Of a stretch of 64,000 bases of DNA, positions 34,168 through 44,852 are shown in pieces. Numbering within the stretch: the first letter of the stretch is position 1; each line of letters starts with the position of its first letter. The notes beneath the pieces were generated by a model, which saw only the letters and a list, made by a program, of their open reading frames with translations, made no database searches and was not told where the DNA came from. Both the position numbers and the translations under genes were made by a program. Location of the stretch: NCBI GenBank assembly GCA_027924645.1, contig BSBN01000039.1, forward strand, positions 21,302,001-21,366,000, given 5' to 3'. Source of the DNA: Cunninghamia lanceolata. Its lineage: Eukaryota > Streptophyta > Pinopsida > Cupressales > Cupressaceae.

Positions 34168-34623
34168 GTTAGCATAAAATCTTAACCATCTTATAATTTA
34201 ATTCAAAGAGTGGGTAGAGAATTAACCAGATCTAAACTTAAAATTGGGTCATCTCGCTTTTTTTTGCCCTTTATTCTTTTAGATCTTTTGGATTTGTTTT
34301 TTTGGTTCTGTTTGTAATACATGCTTTGATCCACTTGTCTCCGTAAAATGTTTATATGAAATCTATAAATGCTCTGAAAAATATCAGGGTTAGAAATTTT
34401 AAGGTTTATGAACATTCTTGATAATTTATTGCAAATGGAGAGGCTGATTTGCTGAACCGAAATATTCAAAATTATATTCGATGATACCCTGTTTTTGTGA
34501 GCGATATCGACGTTCAAATTGAGTTCAAGTGGTTGTAATGTGATGCTAAATAACAACATGACGCAAGTTCAAATCCTTCTCACTGTAATAAAGCAGAACA
34601 TATCACTGTAAACATGCCCACAA

Positions 34624-35155
34624 AGTTGTGGTGTAATGAATATGGGGCATATTTAAGGGTGACTAAGGTTTCGTTTTTAAGATCATGATTAATGTTTACT
34701 CAGTTGACATGTTATGAGGCTTTGATCTAATAACTGTAGGGTATATCTGAGGGTAACCTAAGTTTAAGTTAGGAAAGTTGCAAACTTTTATGCAGAAGAC
34801 ATGTCACAGGGTTTGCAGTATAATGATTATGGGGTACATTTTAGGGTGACCTAGGTTTAGATCTTAAGAATGTGGCTTTAGCTTACTCAGCAGACATGTC
34901 ACGAGGTTGTGTTGTAATCAATATGAGGTACATTTGAGGGTGACCTATATTTAAATTTTGTGATCCAAATTTACCCAAAAGACAAATTGTGAGGTCGTGG
35001 TATAATGATTGTAGGATGAGTTTGAGTGTAATTTTAGATCGGAAGAATAAGGCCAAACTTGCTCAGTAGACATGTTGATATTTCGTGGTGTAATGAACAC
35101 GGGGTACATTCAAGGGTTGCCTAGCTTTAAATCTTAAGAATATGGCTCGGGCTTA
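34624..35155. repeat. Six degenerate ~90-bp tandem repeats in intron 1
   Basis: Units begin near 34625, 34715, 34806, 34900, 34990 and 35075, with gttgtggtgtaatgaatatg then gggtacatttgagggtgacc, aatcttaagaatatggct and actcagcagacatgtcac. Each is diverged from the next, so the array is old. Confidence 0.85.
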
Positions 35156-36188
35156 ACTGGCACAAGAATGGTGCCCAAGCTTGTCCCATTCTTGCCATAC
35201 ATCACTCAAGATTCACCAAGAAGAAAAAATACTATTTAGTTTTGGTTTGATAATTATGACTGATTTTTTTGACCTTTGGCTTTTTCTAGTTTATGTTCTT
35301 GTTTTGCACTGCAGTGTTTATCTTTTATGCTTATGTTTGCTAAATCTTGGGTTTTAGTGCTCCCTTAAAGTATTTCAGAGGATCAATACGGAAATTTCTG
35401 GTTAATTTCTTTTTTTTCCTCTGGCTGGTTAAAGTGAAATATGATTTGATCTTTATCTCAGAGAAAAAATAACGCAATTCTCATAATGGGTTAGAAGATA
35501 CTTTAAGGCTGATCTAAGCACTGTAACTTCTAGTCAAATTACTCAGTCAAATTTCTGTGCAAGAATGGATTTCAATTAATAATTACTGATTTAATTTACT
35601 TAAGGCATTCAAAGATGCCTTATCTTTAACTTATTCTGTCCAAGGGTTGAGTTGTAATGGAAATGGGCGATGCTTTTAAAGAGCAATATATTTCAGGTTC
35701 AATTCTGTGCATAATCCAAGGGCCTGTGGTAAGGTTGCGATGCAACAATCCTGTGGCCAGATTTCTTTTGATGAGTTTGCTTCTTTTTCATTTCACCTTA
35801 CTATAAAGAGTGCATAGAGTATCATACTTGACAAAAGTATTAGTGACTCCTAAGTCTTCTGGTCGTATGATCCTATGTATTCATTGAATAATAATCTTCG
35901 TTTTCTAATATCCTACTTATCTTAAATTGAATCCTCTAGGAAAGTCCGCAAAGTCTATGCAAGAGAGGACTTTTCAGCAAGCATCCAAGTTTCTATCACC
36001 GTAAATTTTGTGCAATGATTTATCTTTTTTATTACTTTTTATCAGTTTAAATTTGGGCTCTTTGGAATTTGATGATTCATCCTTTTGTTGACATCTCTTT
36101 TATTTGTGGAGTGTGCTAGGGTTTTTGCTTTGCTTCAATCGAATGTAGTCTGTAGCTGCAGTTTCACCATATTAATAACATGCATGAC

Positions 36189-36452
36189 ATCCAGAAACTT
36201 TTGTAGACATGATATTTCCACAGTCCATGATGCTAGAATTTAATGCTTCTGGTTTAAACTGTGTATGCTTTTCTTCTTGGCTTCTTCCCCTTCTTTTCTT
36301 TTCTCCTCCATTTCTGCTTTTGTGATTTTGTCAACCTTTCTCTTATTTTTACATTCGTAGTTATGATTGTATTTGCTCTCAATTCTCGAGTTCTTTTTAT
36401 CTTTTCTTTTTCTTTTCCCCTCTTCCTGTCAATGCTATTTTTCTCCTTCTTC

Positions 36453-36484
<32 letters not shown>

Positions 36485-36910
36485 TATATGTATTTATTTA
36501 TTTATGTATTTTTAATTTTGTTTGTATTTTTAATTCTTTGCTTTTATTAGTCTTTCTTTTCTTTCTCTTTTGGTTATGTATTTATTTACTCTATTTTATA
36601 GGCTTGCTCCTTGTTGTTTATTAATTTCAACCTCTATTATATATTATTTTAAAATAAATTATTTATCTTTTTATTATCTTATGGGTTGCAGCCTTTTTTG
36701 ACTCCTTTGGCTATTATTCTTGCCTTCCATGCCTACTTCCTCTCTCTTTTTAAGAAAACTCTCTGCATATCTTATTCATTCACATTCGCTTCCTTTTCTC
36801 CTGATGATGGATCATGGAGTGTGATCTGAAACGTTTTACTTCACCTTTGAGGCTTAAAAAAGCATACACAGTTTAAACCAGAAGCATTAAATTCTATCCA
36901 GAAACTTTGT
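36189..36910. repeat. Foldback-like structure with 39-bp perfect inverted arms
   Basis: Arms 36234-36272 and 36857-36895 are perfect reverse complements over 39 bp (core taatgcttctggtttaaact). They enclose a T-rich stretch with a (TA)n run. The structure is flanked by direct repeats atccagaaactttgt (36189-36204 with one extra t, and 36896-36910), which look like a 15-bp target duplication. The open frames at 36261-36624 are low-complexity artefacts. Confidence 0.6.
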
Positions 36911-36932
36911 TCACATAGTTAATTGTTAGTGC

Positions 36933-37723
36933 CATAGTTTGCAAACTCAGACTTGGTAGACCAAAAGCTTCCGACTTGGCAAAAATCAGCAACTTAAAAA
37001 ACACTTAAATTTTAGAAAAGAACATAAATTTTATGCAAAATACATCTACAAAAGGTATCAAATGTTTTTGGTGGGTGTCAAGGGGTAGTGCCCCTTGCAG
37101 GGTTTGGGGGCAGCGCCCTTGGTGCATTCACTGTCGTGATATAGGGCAGGGTGGAGGGGTGGAGCCCCCACCACCAAGCCCAAATGAAGACCTACAAAAC
37201 CACACATACCTTCATGGCACACACCATTTCCATAATTTTTTAAAGGCAAAAAACAATGCTGTAATGCTTGTATGTTTGACATTTGTCTAACAAGGGCAGA
37301 TAAGGCTGTAATTTTTGGTCTGCCATGTTTGACTCGAGTTCATATCACAATCTTGGCTTGTCCATAACTAACTTGGAAATTTGAAATTCCAAAAAATTGT
37401 TCTTTGAATCCCCTAAAAAATCCTTGCAATTTGCTCTAGAATGTTGTAATGTTGTGTGTTCAACATTAGTGGATATGGCTTATAAAGCCAAAAAGCAATG
37501 TTTTTGGAGCGCTTAATGATTAATGTGTGTTTTTGACATGTTTTTGATGTGCATCGCAAGCCGTAGGGTTGGACTCATCAAGTACAATGCAAGTACTCAT
37601 AACAAAACTTGTGAAGGCTCACCAAAAAACTTGGTGATACAAACTCGTGAGTTTACTTCGTGAAAACTTGAGGCAAGAACATAATGGCGAGAACTTGGCG
37701 ACTTGTTGAGTTTGCAAACTATG
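36933..37723. mobile_element. Non-autonomous hAT-type element (791 bp)
   Basis: It has identical 17-bp terminal inverted repeats catagtttgcaaactca at both ends, and an exact 8-bp target duplication gttagtgc at 36925-36932 and 37724-37731. The 8-bp duplication is the hAT hallmark. The body has no transposase frame. It contains a GC-rich stem region (about 37080-37190, with gtgccccttgcagggtt and ggcagcgccc) and several cttggcga/gacttgg motifs near the ends that may be subterminal binding sites. Confidence 0.85.
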
Positions 37724-38457
37724 GTTAGTGCCATTTGCGTTCTTTGAATTCTAGAATGACTTCTTTTGGGATTCCAATGCTTAGGTCTATTTCAATGCAA
37801 AATCAATTGTGCAATTAAAAGGCTTGACTTATGATTCTTTCTAAGATACCAGGCTTTCTCGGAATGGCCCTCATATTGTGCCCAAATGGACCTAGGTCCG
37901 TCTTAGGTTTGCCTAGGGCATGTCTTGGGCAACCTAAGTGGGGTACGTCATAGACGTACCTGGGGGGTGCCCAAGGGGATTTGCACACAACACCCAAATT
38001 CAACAAAAAAAAATTATGTAAAAAGCCCTAAATTGCATTTTGAAATTCTAAATTGACTAAAGTCATTCAAAAGCCCTTATTTGATAAACACAAGATACAA
38101 ACATCTACTATCATTCCAATTTTCCATTTTTCTTTGTTCAAGCTTGCTGTTTTTTCAGTTATTGCAAAGCTGTGAGCTTTGTTTGCTAAGTGAATGAGAA
38201 ACAATAAATTTGCACCAAGGAGATTTATCAGTCAAAGGTATGTTTATTTTGAGTTTTTCTCAAGCTTTTTCAGAATTTTCCTAGCTTCCTAGTTAAAAAA
38301 CAAAACAAAACTCTTATTCATTTTTATTACTTTTAAATGTATTGTAGGGTTGAATTGTTTGTTTTGTTGTTTTGCTTTATTTTTCTAAGTTAATGTACCC
38401 TCGGGTTACATTTTGATTTTTTAATTTTTTTTTCTTATAATAGGAATCCGTACAGAA

Positions 38458-39684
38458 TGGCTGTTGCTAGTTCTAGTTCGGTGGGCCTAAGGATAGATAG
38501 GTCTTCAAATTTGATCAAACATCACCTCTTTGGCAACATGTTACGATGATTGAGCAACTTTTTGGATGTGGGGTTTTTCTTTGGTGTTGTATTTAGTGCC
38601 ATAATGAGTATAAGAGTTTGTATAGTCGAGTAAAAGCTCACCTATGTGCTATGGTTAACCAGGCAATTAGAGTTTGTCTAGGGCCAACCAAAAGGGGTTG
38701 CCAAAGGAGCAAGTTCTCTCATATATTAAAGAGCAAGAAGTTGATATTGTAAGTGAGAGAGCAAAATTAAGATCTCATCCATTATCCAAGAAAGGATTGT
38801 GCAAGCCACTTAAAGGGTATCTTTGGGATCTCTAATGGTGGCTGCCCCATATCCTTTCTTTGAGACATTGTCTTCCCTCTTCTTGGGAAGACAATAATGC
38901 CTCTCTTTTTTGCAAAAGAGGCCCATTTGATAGGGCATTTCAAACTGAGGTGAGGGACATTGCAAATGAGTACATTGTGCATTGCATTTATGTCAATAGG
39001 CTTCACAATAATTAGTCAAACACCCTCAGGTTACATAGGTCTTGGGTATGAAAAGGTTCACACACACCATCTTATTGGCAAAAAAAACCCTTTATAGAGA
39101 CATCACTACAACCAACCAGGGATTCATGGGCTGAAACAAGAGTGTCCATCGCTTCTATTGGATGGAAAGATTGTATAAACTGACCTTTAATTAATGTCAT
39201 TGCATTTTGCCTTAAGGGGCAATGTTTTTAAGGTGGTTGATTATGAGGGGCAAGTGAAGGATGCAAACTTCATTGCCAAAATCCTCAAAGAGGCAATAGA
39301 GATGGTGGGTGCTGAAAATGTTGTCCAAATCATAAATAGACAACGCTAAAATTGCAAGGTAACAAGTTTATTGATTGAGGCAACATACAAGGACATTTTT
39401 TGTATTGTCCAATCCCTCAATTTGGTGATGTAGAATATTGCTTAGGGATAGAGTGAGTGATAGAAATGTACATCGAGGCTGAGGAGATTTAAAGGGGCAA
39501 TGAAGAATTGGGATGCAACCCTTGATTGTGCTGACTTGGATGCATTTGTTACATGACTTGCCACAATCACTTCAGAGGATGAGGAGGCTTCTACAAAAAA
39601 TGTAGCTAGTGGGAGTGGCACTGTGGTTGCTTGTGGTTCAAATGAACCAAATAGTGACTTTGATACTCTCTATGAAGAGTAAGA
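38458..39684 (+). pseudogene. F3 transposase remnant (N-terminus and C-terminal tail)
   Basis: Begins MAVASSSSVGLRIDRSSN. With frameshifts it follows the F1 transposase: SPLWQHVTMIEQLF, YKSLYSRVKAHLCA, GPTKRGLPKEQVLSYIKEQE, KRGPFDRAFQTEVRDIANEY, TRDSWAETRVSIASIGWKDC, PLINVIAF. Near 39440 it jumps directly to the last part of an hAT protein: MKNWDATLDCADLDAFVT, a stop, then LATITSEDEEAST and a terminal YEE before TAA. The catalytic middle and the dimerisation domain are missing, so F3 could only move with help from a relative. F2 is inserted across its stop codon. Confidence 0.8.
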
Positions 39685-40604
39685 TTATGTTCCACCAAGT
39701 TTTCGGGACAGATTTTTTTCGGGCAATTTATGGGGACGACAAGGGACGACTATATAAAAAATAGGGAAAATTTAAAAATATAGGGAAATTTCGAATATTC
39801 ATATGATAACATTGATGAGGCATTCATCATATACATTATAGATCCTTAATAGATAGCATTAGAGTTGAATTGAGAGTTCACATGAGAGTTGAAAAAATTA
39901 ACAAATGCCAAAATTTAATTGCTTTCATAATTCATTATCAATATGCATGTGATATATTAATATATTATATAAAATTAAAAACAACAAAATGCCCAATGGT
40001 TGCAAGTTTCAACTACAAAATGACAAAAACTTAGAAAGTATGTTGCTGCCCCTAATCAACATTTGCCAACACTACATCAAAATTGGAGTCTGACTTTGAG
40101 TCACTACCACTATGAGGGGCTGCTTCATCCAATGGAACCCCAACCAATCCCTCGTGTGCCTCCTCATCAATCTGGATGGCATCTTTGGGATCAACATACC
40201 ACCATAAAGCTGGAGTTTGTCGATACTTCTGGAGTTTGATGATCCTGAAGTGGCAAGGCACTATGCACGGCCACCAACTATTCCTCTTGATAGAGTAGAG
40301 AAGGCCATATGTGGACCAATTTCTTTCTGTAGTAGAGGAATTGACAACCTGTGAAAGGAGGCAAATGGCAAGCATCCTCAACTCTAGTATATCCTTGTTG
40401 TGCCATGTCCACCATCCTGTAGGGTTAGTATGTAACTCTATCTATCTTAGCTTTTGGTTTGTTGAATGTTGGACCATGAAGATTAGTGAAGGCAAGCCAT
40501 TGTGTGCAAAGTATACTCGACTCCTCATTTCAATACATCTTTCAAAAGGCCTTCATTAACCCTTCTTTCACCTCTTCATTATCACAAGGAGGTAGCCTCC
40601 CAAC

Positions 40605-43600
40605 CTAAGTTGCTGGCTCTGGTACGGGAACGGGTTCGGGAGCGGGGTTTTGGTACGCCGGTACAGTGATTTTTTTTTTTTCTGTGGGTACGGCTGTACT
40701 ATGTATATATATTTTATATATATATATATTTATTTATATAGTATAATTGTATATACCAAAAAAATTAAAAAATATACAGAATTGAACATACATAATACAT
40801 TTGAATCTTGATTGATAATTTAGATGACCAATGAACAATGAAACATTGAAAATCATTACAAATACTCAGTAGTCAGTACTGTATTACAAAATTTGAAATT
40901 TCAAAATAATAAAATACTATAAGTCTATAAGTCTATAATCAAGATTCAAAAGTCAATCTTTCGCTCTTCAATCTTTATCAAAAGGATCTAGATCTAAGTC
41001 ATCATCATTGGTTGGCTGCAAATCGTTTGAAACACCAACATATGGAGTGCCACTCGCACTATGTACATCATGTAGAAAATTCTCCTCATCATCTACAGTG
41101 ATTGTAGCAAGCTCTACAATAGATGCATCCAAGTTGGCACACTCAGGGGCTATATCCCAATTCTTCGCTGCCCTGTCGTTGTACTCAACTTACTTATGTG
41201 ATAGAAGACGCAAGTTGGAGTGGACATAGACCAAGTCTTCTGCTTTTTTGGCAGCCAATCGATTACGCTTCACTGAGTGGATATAGGAGTATGTACTCCA
41301 ATTTCGTTCAGCCGAAGAAAAACTTGCAACCTATTCAAATTTCAAATTAGAGCTCTAGTCAATACAACTTTAAAATGCAAAAAATGGGAAGTACTAAGAA
41401 TGTTAAAATAAAACATGCTTACTTGTGATAGAATTTTGATTGCAAGAGGCCGGAGCAAAACATAATCTTGCCCATGGAGGTACCACCATGTATGTGCATC
41501 TTCCTTGTACATGTCTGCAATAGCACACAAACTATGCTCTCGTCCTTGTATGAACTTGCCAAACTCTTTCCTAACACCATTCACCAGTTTTGGATCGTAG
41601 TAGATTCTTCAAAATGCTTTCATGCAGTCGGAAGCAACTTCTCTATCTCTATATGGTGCGGTTCTCCCCGGCAAAGAAGTATCTCAGTACTATAATATTT
41701 GGGAGACAAGGCATATGCAAGGAGGTGCAAGGGTGTGTTCATCTTGTCCCAACGGTCATCAATGATTTTTTTGACACTTAGGAAAAATGTTTCATTGGGG
41801 TCATTGTCCTTTTGTGTTATTATGCTCTTTATTTTTTCTACCATGGAGTCAATGCCATCATAGATTTCCCCCAAACATGGCTGATCTGTATCAGCAAACC
41901 TAAGCATACTCATGATAGGCTCCGTGAAACTCAAAACATATTGCACACGTTCCCAGAACTCATCAGCTAGGATCGATGACTTCACCTTTTGAGCCCTCTC
42001 TGAATTAGCTGTCTTCCATATACTCCATTGGTGGCCAGTGACCATGGAGCCTAATGCCTCTTTCACCTTCACAAGTCATCTCAAAACGATTGTTTGTGAT
42101 GCAAATCGGGTCTCAGCAACCTAATGTTATGTAAAAAAACAAGTTAATAACACATTAAAAATTAAAATCTAAATCAAGAATCTAAATCAATGAATCATGC
42201 AACTCAAGTAAATAAAATTATGGCATAAATTAAAATTAAAATAAACTAAATTTACCTTCAACAACTCCAGATGCGAGAAAGACCTGAAGATGCCTTGTGA
42301 CATATGATGGTTTGTCACAAACATTTGAATCTCCTCACCCTCATTGTATGTATTTTTCACCCAATCTACTTGAGTGCCAATTGCTTGCATCACCAAGTTA
42401 AGGGAGTGTACGGTACATGGTGTCCAAAATATGTGTATCTTTCCTCAACCAAAGCACCTGCTGCCCTACAATTTTTTGCATTGTCTGTAATGACTTGGAC
42501 AACATTATCAACACCCACCATCTCTATGGACTCAATGAGGATTTTGGAAATAAATTGTGCATCCTTGATTTCCCCCTCACAATCAGCCGACTTCAAAAAC
42601 ATTGCCCCTTTGGGGGACACAGCAATAACATTTATTAAAGGTCGGTTTTTGCAATCTTTCCATCCATTAGAAACAATGGACACTCTTGTTTCAATCCATG
42701 AATCTCTAATTGGTTTTAGTGATTTCTCTACATAACTTTTTTCTTTTGCCAATAAGGTGGTTCGCACCTTTTCATAATCAGGACCTGTGTAATCAGAAGG
42801 TGCATTACTAATTGCTACCACCATTTCCCGCCAATATGGTGATCTCACCAAGTTGAAAGAAAGACCATTGGCATAAATGCAACGTGCAAATTTTTCATCT
42901 GCAATATCTCTTGTTTCATTTTGAAATGCCTTTGCCAATGGACCTCTTTTGTAGGAAGAAGAGGGTTCATCATCTTGGATTACCTCCAAGTCCAAGAAAG
43001 GATGTTGTGGTCTGGAACAAGGAGCTTCTGTAGGTGGATTCATTGATGTTTTCTTTGTTAAAGGATGAGCTCTTGATTTTGCTCTTGCACTCTTTTCATC
43101 AGCTTCTTCTTGTTTTTTAATGTATGCCATAATTTGTGCTTTTGGCAACCCCCTCTTGTTTGGCCTTTCACATATTTTTATTCCTTTTCCACTTATGGCA
43201 CATAAGTGAGCTTTCAATCGAGTATATGAGCTCTTAAATGTGACTTTGCACTCATTACAAACCCAAACAAAAGTCCCACCTCCTGCTAGTTGTTCAATCA
43301 TGTTGACATGTCTCCAAAGAGGAGATCCTTGATCATATTTAAATTGTTTACTCTTCTCAAGACCCACCGAACTTGAACTAGTAGGCGTAGCCATTTCACT
43401 TTCAAATAGATTGCTGTTTAAAAATTACAAAATTTAAATTAAAATAATAAAAATTAAAATATAATAAAAATATTCCAACCCTACACACTAATAAAACACC
43501 TAAACATTCAAGAGAAACAATAAAATAGGTTTAAAAAATGTTCAAACTTGTTTTTTTTTTTTCAAAAAAAAAGTTGAAATTTTTGAAAAAAATTTGAAAA

Positions 43601-44059
43601 AATTTAAAAATCCATAAAAAACTTGAACAAATTCAACAAAAACTAGAAAAAATAGGTTAAACTACTTACCTTAGATCAATAGATGACCTTTGTGCAAGCT
43701 ACAATCCTTCCTTGGTGCTTTGCAATCGATTCCTGATTCCCTCCACAATGCAAAAATGAACAAAATGTGAAAAACTCTTGTGAAATGGAGGAGTTGTTGC
43801 AAAAATAAGAAGTGAATAGGGGCGTTTTTGATATATTGACCCTTTTAGGGTTTCAGTTTTTGTTTTTTTCATTGAGAAATGAGTTTTAAAAACGTTTTTT
43901 TAATTTTTAACACAAAAAACATGTGTTTTGGGTCGCGGGAGCGGCTGGGAGCAGGGGGGAGCAGACAGGGAGCGCCTCGCCCACTCCCGTCGCCGCTTCC
44001 GCTCCCACTCCCGTCCGGTCCGGTACCTGCCCCCTACAACGAAGAACCTGGTAACATAG
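40605..44059 (-). mobile_element. hAT transposon F1, innermost and youngest (3455 bp)
   Basis: Exact 8-bp target duplication ctcccaac at 40597-40604 and 44060-44067, lying inside the F2 coding sequence. Ends: ctaagttgctgg on the left and, reverse-complemented, ctatgttaccagg on the right; short imperfect inverted repeats of the same style as F3. Next to both ends lie GC-rich subterminal tracts (40620-40668 and 43925-44032) with gggagcggg/ctcccgtccgg motifs, probable transposase-binding arrays. It carries an almost complete three-exon transposase gene. Confidence 0.92.
40968..43394 (-). pseudogene. F1 hAT transposase (three exons, nearly intact)
   Basis: Exons on the minus strand: 43394-42256, 42120-41423 and 41330-40968, with GT-AG introns (donors gtaaat and gtaagc; acceptors cattag and gaatag). 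It starts MATPTSSSSVGLEKSKQFKY. A BED zinc finger lies at about residues 25-75 (Cys46, Cys49, His63, Cys75). A DUF659/RNase H-like core follows with RDSWIETRVSIVSNGWKDCK and the presumed first catalytic Asp in VITDNAKNC. Exon 2 carries WTPCTVHSLNLVMQ, VAETRFASQTIVLR and WDKMNTPLHLLAYALSPKYY. The C-terminal dimerisation domain is VASFSSAERNWSTYSYIHSV. Lesions seen: one frameshift near 42440, TGA after VLR near 42078, a shift/stop near 41620 and a TAA after LLSHK near 41186. Inactive as written but close to complete. Confidence 0.85.
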
Positions 44060-44606
44060 CTCCCAACCCTTGGTGCATACCATTTGGGATTTAAAGCAAA
44101 GACTGCTATATGAAATAGGGTGTTCATAGTGTTCCACCTCTGCATCACAACGGGCTTAATATGCTGCTCATATAATCCCAAATTATGATCCTTATCACAA
44201 ATTGCTTGCTTCATCCACCCAAGCACGCTGTCAAATGTCTCATAGATCTCTCCAAGACAAGGAGAGTCTATATCAACATATCTAATGACATCTACAATAG
44301 ATGAGATGGAGGAGCCAACTTATTTGCAAACAAAATTTTCAAAAAGGAATAAGTCTCAAAGTTAAATGACAAGTTAGAAACTTAGAAACAATAAAATATT
44401 AAAATTATAAATTTAATAATAAATTCACCAATTTATTAATAAAATCAGCAATTTCTTACTTCACAGTGGACCACCAATCATCATCAAGGATCTTTTGTTT
44501 GATAGCTTTTCCTTCAACAAAGCCATCTACTCCACTTTGAATTCACCATCATCAACTGTAGAGGCTCTTGCACCTCAAGCGTTCTCTCTAACAAAATGAA
44601 ATAATT

Positions 44607-44852
44607 GGCATATTTAGTCTCCATAGATTTGAGGAATTCCTTTTCTGAAAAAGTCTTGAAGAGAGCGAGTGAGGTGTGGTGGTTGCAAATGAACATTTGA
44701 ATATCTCTAGCTGCTGCCACCTTCGTTTTGGCATATTTAGTCCCCATAGGTTTGAGGAATTCCTTTTCTGAAAAAGTCTTGAAGAGAGCGAGTGAGGTGT
44801 GGTGGTTGCAAATGAACATTTGAATATCTCTAGCTGCTGCCGCCACTTGCTT
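44607..44852 (-). repeat. 123-bp in-frame tandem duplication in F2 transposase
   Basis: Copies 44607-44729 and 44730-44852 are nearly identical (41 codons each, ARDIQMFICNHHTSLALFKT and on). Because 123 is a multiple of three the frame is kept. Confidence 0.92.

Noticed and set aside
36261..36624. Hydrophobic 84-85-codon frames resembling membrane proteins
   Set aside because: A T-rich and (TA)n tract gives Phe/Leu/Ile runs; open in two frames, no conserved text.
37033..37290. Open frames on both strands around a GC-rich stem
   Set aside because: They fall inside the non-autonomous hAT element, and the GC-rich palindromic stretch explains the openness.
43879..44226. Arg/Pro-rich frames at the F1 right end
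   Set aside because: GC-rich subterminal repeats of F1; the part beyond 44060 is F2 transposase in another frame.
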